DNA from: Uliginosibacterium flavum
GTDB taxonomy: Bacteria > Pseudomonadota > Gammaproteobacteria > Burkholderiales > Rhodocyclaceae
Length of the DNA stretch: 64,000 nucleotides
Direction: 5' to 3'
Assembly: GCF_040566545.1 (NCBI RefSeq)
Contig: NZ_JBEWZI010000004.1
Span: forward strand, 182,493-246,492
Shown: positions 47,069 to 54,932 of the stretch, piece after piece
How the letters are laid out: each line of letters begins with the position of its first letter
Numbering within the stretch: position 1 is the stretch's first letter
Program-made: the position numbers and the translations under genes
Notes under the pieces: generated by a model
The model's database searches: none
Told to the model about the DNA's origin: nothing
The model's input: the letters and a program-made list of their open reading frames with translations, nothing else

Positions 47069-47706
47069 TGCCCGAACTCGACGAAAAGCGTCTGAGCTTC
47101 AAGCTGGTGTATTACGGACCAGCGCAAAGCGGCAAGACCACCAACCTGATGCAGCTGCACGATCTGCTGTCCCCCGAATGCAAGGGTGAAATCATGACGC
47201 TCGAAACCCAGAACGACCGCACCCTGTTCTTCGATTTACTGCCGCTGGGCTTTCGCACGGCCTCCGGCCTGCTGATCCGCCTGCGCCTGTTCACCGTGCC
47301 CGGCCAGGTGGCCCATGACGGCACCCGCAAAGCCGTGCTCTCGCGTGCTGACGGTGTCGTGTTCGTAGCCGATTCGGCGCGCACACAAGAAACCAACAAT
47401 GCCGAATCCTTTCAGAACCTGATCGACAACGCCGCACGCGTCGGTCTGGACTTTGACACTCTGCCGCTCGTGGTGCAATTCAACAAACGCGACATCCCCA
47501 ACGCGGTGCCCGAGCCAGAGGTGCGCGAGCGCTGGGCAGCCACCCACTGGCCACTGGTCTTCGCAACAGCCCTTCACGGCGAACAAGTGGTCGCAAGTTT
47601 TGAAGCTTTGCTGCGTGCGGTCTATCGTCGCCATGCCGAAGAACTGACACTGGCGAGCCGACATGGCCTGAGCGAGGACGGCTTCGTTGCCGGAGTTCTG
47701 AGGTGA
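47068..47706 (+). CDS. MglA-like Ras-family GTPase
   Basis: 212 residues. P-loop GPAQSGKTTNL (17-27), the MglA-type LPLGFRTASGLLIRLRLFTV leading to VPGQ (the switch II region, PGQ in place of DxxGQ), VVFVADSARTQETNNAES, and the base-recognition motif NKRD. MglA proteins set cell polarity and bind type IV pilus factors in Myxococcus and other bacteria. No MglB (roadblock) GAP gene is adjacent. It overlaps the neighbours by 1 and 4 bases, and the REC-ATPase gene is two genes on, which suggests a shared target in a pilus-like machine. Confidence 0.92.
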   Translation: MPELDEKRLSFKLVYYGPAQSGKTTNLMQLHDLLSPECKGEIMTLETQNDRTLFFDLLPLGFRTASGLLIRLRLFTVPGQVAHDGTRKAVLSRADGVVFVADSARTQETNNAESFQNLIDNAARVGLDFDTLPLVVQFNKRDIPNAVPEPEVRERWAATHWPLVFATALHGEQVVASFEALLRAVYRRHAEELTLASRHGLSEDGFVAGVLR

Positions 47707-48926
47707 GCATAAACGCCAGCAATTTTGATCACGACTGGACACTGGCCGAGCTGCTGGATGCGCGTGAGCTGGCACGCGTGAATAGTGCCCTGACCACGCT
47801 GCTCGGCGGAGCATTTTCCATCGAAGATGAGACCGCCCATGTGGTGTGGGGATCGGCCATCGCCGACGCACAACGGGCGGCACTGGTGCTGGAGCTGGAG
47901 CCGATTGGCCAGCTATGTGCCCCCCAGACTGTACCCGCCGCGTCGCTGGAAGCCGCTCACAGCCTGTTGCAGGCCTTGCTGCGCACGCGCCTGAGCCTGC
48001 GCATGGCGGCAAGCCTGCACCAGGAAGCGATGGCGGAGGACTACCTGAGCCTGCGCACGGAGCATGCCCGCCTGCAAGAATCCGAAGCCCGCTACCGCGA
48101 TCTGGCGGCCCAGCTCGAAGACAAGGTCAAGGTGCAAGTCACCGAACTCGAGGCACGCCAGCAACAACTTTTTCAAGCCGCGCGACTGGCCTCGGTCGGC
48201 CAGCTAGCTGCTGGCGTGGCGCATGAAATCAACAACCCCCTGAGCTTCATGCGCAGCAATCTGGGCACATTGTCGGCCTATGTCCAGCGCTTTGCGAAAC
48301 TCAAGGAGCATGCTAATCCGGCAAGCAATGCCTGGCAGCAACTGGACATGGACTTCGTGATCACTGATGCGCATGAAATTCTGAGCGAATGCATTGCGGG
48401 GCTGGACCGAATCGGCGCAATCGTGCGCGACCTGAAAGATTTTTCAAATGTAGACCGTGCTGAATTCGGTGCCTGTGATCTCATGCTCTGTCTGCAGCAA
48501 ACCGCCACTCTCGTAGAAGCACAGCTGCCGCCGGACGGGCGTCTGGAACTCTCGCTGCATCCCTTGCCAGCCTTCAATGGCATGCATGGCCAGCTGAATC
48601 TGCTCTTCCTGAACGTGATGCGCAATGCGATCCAGGCCATCCAGGCCGTGCACCGCACCGGTACCGTAAAAGTGCATTGCGAGAGCAATGCACAGCGCAT
48701 CCTCATCAGCATTCAAGACGACGGCATCGGCATGAGCACGGAGATCCAGCAGAAGGCTTTTGACCCCTTCTTCACTTCTCATGCCGTAGGCGGAGGGGCG
48801 GGGCTCGGTCTCAGCTCCGCGCGCAGCATCGTGCTAGCCCATGGCGGCTCGATCCGTCTGAGCAGCGAGCCAGGTGTCGGCACTTCGGTCTATATGGAAT
48901 TCCCGTTGCGAGGCGAGCTGCCATGA
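47703..48926 (+). CDS. soluble histidine kinase with unclassified N-terminal domain
   Basis: 407 residues, GTG start overlapping the GTPase stop (GTGA). Residues 1-110 form a domain I do not recognise (DWTLAELLDARELARVNSAL, then FSIEDETAHVVWGS); no membrane segment. A coiled coil (115-160) leads to the kinase core: His174 in GVAHEINNPLSF, N-box LLFLNVMRNAIQAIQA, IQDDGIGM, FDPFFTSHAVGGG and AGLGLSSARSIV. The product directly precedes, with a 4-base overlap, the receiver-ATPase gene, so it is the best candidate kinase for that receiver. Confidence 0.93.
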   Translation: MSINASNFDHDWTLAELLDARELARVNSALTTLLGGAFSIEDETAHVVWGSAIADAQRAALVLELEPIGQLCAPQTVPAASLEAAHSLLQALLRTRLSLRMAASLHQEAMAEDYLSLRTEHARLQESEARYRDLAAQLEDKVKVQVTELEARQQQLFQAARLASVGQLAAGVAHEINNPLSFMRSNLGTLSAYVQRFAKLKEHANPASNAWQQLDMDFVITDAHEILSECIAGLDRIGAIVRDLKDFSNVDRAEFGACDLMLCLQQTATLVEAQLPPDGRLELSLHPLPAFNGMHGQLNLLFLNVMRNAIQAIQAVHRTGTVKVHCESNAQRILISIQDDGIGMSTEIQQKAFDPFFTSHAVGGGAGLGLSSARSIVLAHGGSIRLSSEPGVGTSVYMEFPLRGELP

Positions 48927-51160
48927 GTCAGTTTGCCTCCCTGTTTACCGGCAAGACCGATACCGAACAGGCCCCCGCCGCACATCTGGCACCGGCGCAT
49001 TACCGCCTGCTGCTGGTCGATGACGAACCGAATGTACTCAAGGCACTGACGCGGGTTTTCCGCCGGGAAAATTACGCCATCGTCACCGCGGACAACGCGG
49101 ACGAAGCGCTGCTGCGTTTGACCGAAGCCACTACGCATCTGATCATCAGCGATTACATGATGCCGGGCATGAGCGGCACGCAACTGCTGCAGGAGGTGAA
49201 GAAACGCTCGCCCGAAACGCTGCGTATCCTGCTCACCGGTCACGCCGACACGCACGCAGTGATGGGCGCGATCAATGAAGGCGCCGTCTACAAGTTCATT
49301 CTCAAACCCTGGAATGATGACGATCTGCGCATTACTGTCGCGCTGGCGCTGGAACAGTTTGACCTGATGCAGCGCAATCGCGCACTGAGTGCCGACAACT
49401 CGCGCAAGAGCAAGGAGATTTCAGCCCTCTCACGCCTGGCGGCAACGCACCGCAGTCGTCTGGGGATCACTCTGCACAAGAAGAACCTGCTCAATACGGC
49501 GCAGTTACAAGAACTCACCCTGCAGCAGGAGCGCCGCAAGGAATCTTTCATCAGTCTGTTGATACAAAAAGACTGGGTTCCGGAAGCCCGCATCCGCGCC
49601 CTGCTGCGCGAGGACCTGCTGATAGAGGAAGTACAGCTGGCCGAATTCCGCATCGACGCGGCCATGGCCGAGCTGATCCCGCACAGCTTCTGCGAACACC
49701 AGTTGCTGATCCCGCTGAAACTGGAAGGCAAGCGCCTCACCCTGGCCATGGCCGATCCTCTGGATGAAGGCCTGATCGACGAAGTACGCTTCACGGCGGG
49801 GCTTGACGTCAATGTGGTTTCGGCCGATATCGCCAGCATCCGGCTCAAACTCAGCGAGCTGTTTGGCGGCGCCGAGCTGCTTGATTTCAAGGAGCTGGAA
49901 ACCCTGGTTTCTTCGCCCGATCCCTATGAAGGCATCGAAGTCGTTATCGAAGATGACGATGCTGCACCACTCGAAGATCTACTCCGCTCAACGGAAGCGC
50001 CACCGGCGATCCGTCTGGCGAATGCCATCATTCTGGAGGCCATCCGTCTGGGCGCCTCCGACATCCATATCCAGCCACGCACCAAGAGCGTGGTGGTGCG
50101 CTACCGCATCGACGGCGTGCTGGCCGACAAAATCCAGATCCCGCTGCACTTGCATCCCTCGCTGATCTCGCGCCTGAAGATCATGTCCGAGCTGGACATC
50201 TCGGAACGCCGTCGCCCGCAGGATGGGCGCATCACGGTGAAGACGCCAATGCGCATGGTGGATCTGCGCATCTCGACCCTGCCCACGATCAATGGCGAGA
50301 AAATCGTGATGCGCATCCTGGATCGCAATTCAGCCGTCCATGACCTGAGCGCGCTGGATTTTTCGCCCTCGGACACCCAGAAAGTCGAGAACATGATCGC
50401 CCAGCCCCAGGGCATCATTCTCGCCACCGGCCCCACCGGCAGCGGCAAGACGACCACCCTGTATTCCCTGCTGCAGCACGACGCCACACCCGGCAAAAAT
50501 TACGTGACGATCGAAGATCCGGTCGAGTATTACCTCGACATGGCAGGCCAGGTGCTGGTGCGCGAGAAGATCGGTCTGAATTTCCCCACCGTCCTGCGCG
50601 CCATGCTGCGTCAGGATCCGGACGTGATCCTGCTCGGTGAAATCCGCGATTTCGAGACCGCCGAGGTCGCCTTCCATGCTGCATTGACAGGCCATCTGGT
50701 GTATTCCACCCTGCACACCAATTCCGCCGTCGCCACGATTGCCCGGCTCTTCGATCTGGGGCTCAAGCCCTATGTGGTAGCCACCGCCCTGGAAGGCATC
50801 ATCGCCCAACGTCTGGTGCGCCGGGTGTGCCCGGACTGCGCCGAGCAGGCTGCGCCCGATCCGCAAATCATCAAAAAACTGGGCCCAAGCTTTGCCCCGA
50901 TCACCAAGATCACGCGTGGCCGCGGGTGCGGAACCTGCAGCGGCAGTGGCTACCGCGGCCGTATCGCCCTTTATGAAGTACTGACCCCGGACGATGCCCT
51001 GCGCGATCGCATTGGCAGCGGTGCCAGCGTGCTGGATATCCGCCGCGACCTGCGAGCCGCCGGACAACGCTCAATCACCGAACATGCGGCAGAACGCGTC
51101 AGTGCGGGCGTCACCACTCCGGAGGAAATCCTGCGCGTTCTCGGCCCGCAAGAACGCTGA
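48923..51160 (+). CDS. receiver domain fused to PilB/GspE-type secretion ATPase
   Basis: 745 residues. Residues 27-145 are a receiver (DDE 33-35, Asp77 in ISDYMMPGMSG, FILKPWND). A coiled region (150-185) leads to a T2SSE_N/MshEN-like domain (about 190-315) with LIPHSFCEHQLLIPLKLEGK and LTLAMADPLDEGLID. The ATPase follows: RLGASDIHIQP, Walker A GPTGSGKTT (503-511), Asp box TIEDPVEY, Walker B ILLGEIRDFETAEVA, HLVYSTLHTN, and the zinc tetracysteine C636/C639/C669/C672. This is PilB/GspE/MshE type (extension or export), not PilT. The MshEN segment lacks an obvious RLGxxL c-di-GMP motif. Last gene of the run; no pilin, PilC or secretin gene is nearby. Confidence 0.93.
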   Translation: MSQFASLFTGKTDTEQAPAAHLAPAHYRLLLVDDEPNVLKALTRVFRRENYAIVTADNADEALLRLTEATTHLIISDYMMPGMSGTQLLQEVKKRSPETLRILLTGHADTHAVMGAINEGAVYKFILKPWNDDDLRITVALALEQFDLMQRNRALSADNSRKSKEISALSRLAATHRSRLGITLHKKNLLNTAQLQELTLQQERRKESFISLLIQKDWVPEARIRALLREDLLIEEVQLAEFRIDAAMAELIPHSFCEHQLLIPLKLEGKRLTLAMADPLDEGLIDEVRFTAGLDVNVVSADIASIRLKLSELFGGAELLDFKELETLVSSPDPYEGIEVVIEDDDAAPLEDLLRSTEAPPAIRLANAIILEAIRLGASDIHIQPRTKSVVVRYRIDGVLADKIQIPLHLHPSLISRLKIMSELDISERRRPQDGRITVKTPMRMVDLRISTLPTINGEKIVMRILDRNSAVHDLSALDFSPSDTQKVENMIAQPQGIILATGPTGSGKTTTLYSLLQHDATPGKNYVTIEDPVEYYLDMAGQVLVREKIGLNFPTVLRAMLRQDPDVILLGEIRDFETAEVAFHAALTGHLVYSTLHTNSAVATIARLFDLGLKPYVVATALEGIIAQRLVRRVCPDCAEQAAPDPQIIKKLGPSFAPITKITRGRGCGTCSGSGYRGRIALYEVLTPDDALRDRIGSGASVLDIRRDLRAAGQRSITEHAAERVSAGVTTPEEILRVLGPQER

Positions 51161-51399
51161 GCCACACAGCCGCTCCCAGCTTGCCTCTTCAGCATGCATG
51201 CCCGAAGAAGCCCGCGCGGTGCGCCTCTTCAAGGCCCCAAACCGTAGCCGGGCATGCCGCGCAGCAGAGTCCGGGGTGTTTTGCTCAAGGCCCAGACCTG
51301 ATGCGCCCCGCGCCTAGCAGCGACGTCGCTCCCACACAAACCCGCCCACCGTCACGACCTGCCCCGGATTGCGTTGCGCTGCATCCGGGCGACGAACCC
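51161..51399. repeat. repeat block between convergent genes
   Basis: One of the clearest copies of the CTTCAAG family: CAGCCGCTCCCAGCTTGCCT from about 51170, then a hairpin at 51200-51235 whose outer parts are GCCCGAAGAAG and CTCTTCAAGGC. A REP half-unit (GCGACGTCGCTCCCAC) follows near 51320. No gene. It lies between the stop codons of two converging genes and may serve as their terminator. Confidence 0.75.
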
Positions 51400-52701
51400 C
51401 TACCTCACTTGCGGCACGACGCTGATCCGGGCCATGCGTTCTTGAGTATTGCTGAGCAGGCGCTTGTAGTCGTCAGGTGACTCCAGAAATTCGGAGAACA
51501 AATTCAAGCCGATGTCCGCTCGCGCGGGCGGCGTTGCCAGGTCGTAGTTGAAAGCCCAAGCATTGCTCCGCCCGATCTCGGCACGGATCTCGCGCTGCAT
51601 GGGCGAATAGTGACGATCTTCCACTGACAGGTTCGGGGCTATCGAGCCTGCTGCACGACTAATCGTGACCTGCGAAACAGCGCTGGAAAAATACGCCAGT
51701 ACGGCTTTTGCGCCCTCTGGATTCTTCGCCGCGGCGGGAATCACAAAACCATCAATCGGGCCAAGTGCAACGCGCGGGATCTGCGGATCGATTTCCGGAA
51801 AGGGGAAGAATCCGTAATCCGCGCCTTCATGCCAGTCGAGTTCCGGCGAGTGAAAATAACCCATCAGCCAGGTGCCCATCAAAGTCATCGCCGCCTCGCC
51901 CCGCAGCACCTGTGTCGCCGCGTCGCTGTCGAACTCCAGCGTATTGGGGCGCGCATTGAAGAAACCCGCCTTGAGCAAATCACGCCACAGGGAGAAAACG
52001 CGCAGCACTTGCGGATCAGTGAAAGACGCTTCGCCAGCCATCAACTTCTGGCGATACTCCAGCGGCGCAGTGCGCAGCAAAAGGTAATCAAACCAGAACT
52101 GGGCCGGCCATTTTGCTTTGGAACCCAGAGCGATTGGCGTGACGCCGCGCGCCTTCAGCGCCTTGCCCAACTGAAGAAATTCAGGCCAGGTCTGCGGCGG
52201 CTTCAGGCCGTTATCGGCAAAAACCTTCTTGTTGTAGAAAAAGCCCACGTATTGCTGCGTCAGCGGCAGCAGGTAGACCCGGCCGTTGTAGGTACAGGCG
52301 GATTTGACGATTGCCGAGCCAAAGCGTTTATCCATATCCGCTAGCGGTAACACATCGTCAATGGGTGCAAGTTTGTCGACAATGGATTGCACCCGCGCGC
52401 CCGCCCAATAGCTATACACATCCGCCGTCCTGCCCGTCTGCAGATCATCACGGATGATGGTTTTGAAGGACTCGTGCTCCAGCGGCGTCGGGCGCAGGGA
52501 ATACTTCACATTACTGTGATTGAAGTCCTCGGCAAGACCATTCATGGTTTTTGAAAACGGGCCGGTCAGTGAAAAATAGTGACGTACGGCAACCTCTGTC
52601 CGCACAATCTGCGGCGCCTCCGGCTCACGCTCGCAGCCTGTGCCAGCGAACACCACCCACAGCAACATCAGTACGCCCGACTTCAACCCCGCCTTGTGCA
52701 C
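51400..52701 (-). CDS. family 1 extracellular solute-binding protein, probable lipoprotein
   Basis: 433 residues with a GTG start chosen because GGAGG lies five bases upstream and it falls just after the kinase stop; a longer ATG frame overlaps that gene. The N-terminus (LKSGVLMLLWVVFAGTGC) is a lipoprotein-type signal with Cys23, although the residue at -3 is Gly rather than Leu. The body matches sugar-type ABC binding proteins: DVYSYWAGARVQSIVDKLAP, PLTQQYVGFFYNKKVFADNG, and GEAAMTLMGTWLMGYF. No permease or ATPase genes are adjacent. It directly follows a hemerythrin-kinase gene (11 bases), so it may be a periplasmic sensor partner rather than a transporter part. Confidence 0.88.
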   Translation of the reverse strand: MHKAGLKSGVLMLLWVVFAGTGCEREPEAPQIVRTEVAVRHYFSLTGPFSKTMNGLAEDFNHSNVKYSLRPTPLEHESFKTIIRDDLQTGRTADVYSYWAGARVQSIVDKLAPIDDVLPLADMDKRFGSAIVKSACTYNGRVYLLPLTQQYVGFFYNKKVFADNGLKPPQTWPEFLQLGKALKARGVTPIALGSKAKWPAQFWFDYLLLRTAPLEYRQKLMAGEASFTDPQVLRVFSLWRDLLKAGFFNARPNTLEFDSDAATQVLRGEAAMTLMGTWLMGYFHSPELDWHEGADYGFFPFPEIDPQIPRVALGPIDGFVIPAAAKNPEGAKAVLAYFSSAVSQVTISRAAGSIAPNLSVEDRHYSPMQREIRAEIGRSNAWAFNYDLATPPARADIGLNLFSEFLESPDDYKRLLSNTQERMARISVVPQVR

Positions 52702-52712
52702 GCCTGCCTCCG

Positions 52713-54107
52713 TCAATCCTGTTTGATCGGCAGCCACACCCTGAAGCGACTGCCCTTGCCTGCTTCACTACTCACTTCAATCCGGCCCTTATGCTGCCGG
52801 ATGATGCCATAAGCCTGCGCCAGCCCCATACCGATGCCGGCACCGATGGGCTTGGTAGTGAAAAACGGATCAAAAATTTTCGGCAACACCTCCGGCGCAA
52901 TACCCCGACCATTATCGGCAATTTCCAACCAGACCTCGGTTTCTGCCACACCACTGCGGATATGAATCACCCCACCCGCGGGCGCTACGGCTTCAGCAGC
53001 ATTGCTCAGCAAGGCCACAAAGACCTGGTTGATTTGCGTGCCGCTGCACCACACATCAGGCAGCTCGCCATCCTCGCGCACAATTTCAAGCTTGCCACTC
53101 AACTCATCCGCCAGCAGATGCAGCGTGGCATCCAGGCTATTACGCAGATTATGCCAATGCCAGAGCCGGGCATTGTCGACCTGCGAGAATTCACGCAAAT
53201 CCTCCACGATTTTCCTCACCCGACTGATGCCCTCCTGGGATTCACGCACCAACGCAGGAATATCGTTTCGCAAAACCTCAACATCAACCGTCGCCCCGGC
53301 ATTGCCATCCAGGACATTCAACAGATCCCGCAAATAGTCGTCGAGGGTATGAATGTTTGATTGCACAAAGCTGATCGGATTGTTGATTTCATGCGCCACT
53401 CCGGCGGCCAGCTGGCCCACGGCCGCGAGCTTTTCAGCCTGCAGCAACTGCTGGCGCATTTCTGCCAGCTTGCTGTTCATGGCGAGGAGTTCCTGATTGC
53501 GCATCTCCAGCCGGCTATTGGCCTCGGTCAGATCAGCGGTGCGCGCCTGCACGGTGTTTTCTAGTTGCTCGTTGAACGCCAGCAATTCTTCGCTACGCTG
53601 CACGACTACGCTGTAAAGCGTGTGCATGGCCTTGAGCAAGCTGGCCGTGGCCGGATCGGCCTGATGCTGCTGTTCCAACTCATAGGCTTGCGCCGGGCTC
53701 ATGCCTTCACGGATATGCGCCATCTGCCGAGCCATGGCGTGATCCATCCCGAGGATGTGATAGGCCAGCCAGCTGCTAAGGAAACGCAGCAAGGCGCTGA
53801 GGCCGCCCTGCTCCAGATGCGAGCCGCGCATCTGCCCCACCTGGCGCGCAAAGGCCTTATGCACGGCAATGTGCGCCTGGGCATGGCGCGGATCGCAGCC
53901 CGCCGCCAGCATCGACACTTCTTCGTGTGCAAAGTGCGTCACCGCGTATTGCACCAGTTCATCCAGAATCGCGGTTTGCTCCGCGTCAGAATGGCGCTGC
54001 GTCTGCAGGATCACGATGCGATTGATCAGCTCGACCAGGCCGCGATGTTCGTGATCAACCTGAGCCTCGCCGGTCAGGTAGCGTTCATCCCAGACGAACA
54101 GTTCCAT
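52713..54107 (-). CDS. hemerythrin-histidine kinase
   Basis: 464 residues. Residues 1-130 form a bacteriohemerythrin domain with a full di-iron ligand set: His21 (VDHEHRGL), His58 and Glu62 (HFAHEE), His79 and His83 (AHIAVH), His117 and Asp122 (WLAYHILGMD). A coiled coil (165-225) links to a kinase core with His239 in GVAHEINNPISF, N-box QVFVALLSNAAEAVAP, IADNGRGI, FDPFFTTKPIGAG and GIGMGLAQAYGII. No membrane segment. It should sense oxygen, NO or redox state in the cytoplasm. It precedes the solute-binding protein gene by 11 bases. Confidence 0.93.
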   Translation of the reverse strand: MELFVWDERYLTGEAQVDHEHRGLVELINRIVILQTQRHSDAEQTAILDELVQYAVTHFAHEEVSMLAAGCDPRHAQAHIAVHKAFARQVGQMRGSHLEQGGLSALLRFLSSWLAYHILGMDHAMARQMAHIREGMSPAQAYELEQQHQADPATASLLKAMHTLYSVVVQRSEELLAFNEQLENTVQARTADLTEANSRLEMRNQELLAMNSKLAEMRQQLLQAEKLAAVGQLAAGVAHEINNPISFVQSNIHTLDDYLRDLLNVLDGNAGATVDVEVLRNDIPALVRESQEGISRVRKIVEDLREFSQVDNARLWHWHNLRNSLDATLHLLADELSGKLEIVREDGELPDVWCSGTQINQVFVALLSNAAEAVAPAGGVIHIRSGVAETEVWLEIADNGRGIAPEVLPKIFDPFFTTKPIGAGIGMGLAQAYGIIRQHKGRIEVSSEAGKGSRFRVWLPIKQD

Positions 54108-54121
54108 TTCAACGCCTCCTC

Positions 54122-54210
54122 GTACAGCCGCGCTCAGCTTGCATCTTCAGCATGCATGCCCGAAGAAGTCGGCCCGGAGAGGCTCTTCGAGGCCCCGCCC
54201 GTAGTCCGAC
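54122..54210. repeat. CTTCAAG-type repeat upstream of the hemerythrin kinase
   Basis: ACAGCCGCGCTCAGCTTGCA then TCTTCAGCATGCATGCCCGA: nearly identical to the 51.17 kb copy. The hairpin core is 54158-54193 (GCCCGAAGAAG ... CTCTTCGAGGC). The rest of the gap to 54322 has no gene. Confidence 0.75.
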
Positions 54211-54322
54211 GCTGAGCCGCGCCAGCCTCCAGACCCTTCAACGGCCAAGCCCGTGCAAGCCTGAAGAAGCCTTCCGGGCAGATATCGCCGGCACAAGCAG
54301 GCCAGCGCTGCGACTTGCGTTT

Positions 54323-54880
54323 TCAGCCCTCCTCCAGCCCCCGCAGACATGCATCGCACATCGTGTGCGAGATCTGCTGAATTTCTGCGCAGGAAAACAG
54401 ACCCAGAAAATTCACGGCATCCTCGATCTCCATCCACGAATCCTTAGCCACTTCCATTTTCTTGCACCAACTGCACATTCTCAAGAATGGCCCCGCCTCT
54501 GAGCGACAGGGCGAAGCAAGCAAAACGGCTTCGCGTGGCTCGGTTCTGACGATGCGACTCCGATACTCGACCCTGCCATCATCTTTCATGCACACACGCA
54601 TGCGCATGAAACGCCGCAAAACCGGTGAATCACAACGAAAGGCCAGATCCAGCATCACATCCCTGGTCCGCACTTTTCTCAGCAGCAATTCATGCAGATG
54701 GCGAGTCTCGGCGTCGCGGATGAATTGCCAGATCGGGGCTTTGTGTATCTTCTGGCTGGCCAGAAAAAGGCTGTCGTTATCCTCGGCAAAGACATCCCAT
54801 TGCTCGTTGAAAGAGACAAGCAAATCATCCCGGTCTATCTGATAAACCACCTCCGGCAAGTCTTCAGTCATTTCCTGCAC
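54323..54880 (-). CDS. PAS-like protein with C-terminal Cys/His cluster
   Basis: 185 residues. The N-terminal 120 residues resemble a PAS domain (VVYQIDRDDLLVSFNEQWDV, then RDVMLDLAFRCDSPVLRRFM). The C-terminus has CSWCKK and, about 40 residues later, HTMCDACL, so two CxxC pairs with a preceding His. The pattern CxxCKK...W...H..CxxC is a recognised tail on many PAS and kinase proteins and probably binds a metal. No output domain. It lies between a GGDEF gene and the hemerythrin kinase, all on the same strand. Specific function unknown. Confidence 0.65.
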   Translation of the reverse strand: MQEMTEDLPEVVYQIDRDDLLVSFNEQWDVFAEDNDSLFLASQKIHKAPIWQFIRDAETRHLHELLLRKVRTRDVMLDLAFRCDSPVLRRFMRMRVCMKDDGRVEYRSRIVRTEPREAVLLASPCRSEAGPFLRMCSWCKKMEVAKDSWMEIEDAVNFLGLFSCAEIQQISHTMCDACLRGLEEG

Positions 54881-54932
54881 TCCTACTTGCGCAATGTTCC
54901 GATGGCATTTACTCAGCCCTGCCTGAGTGCTC

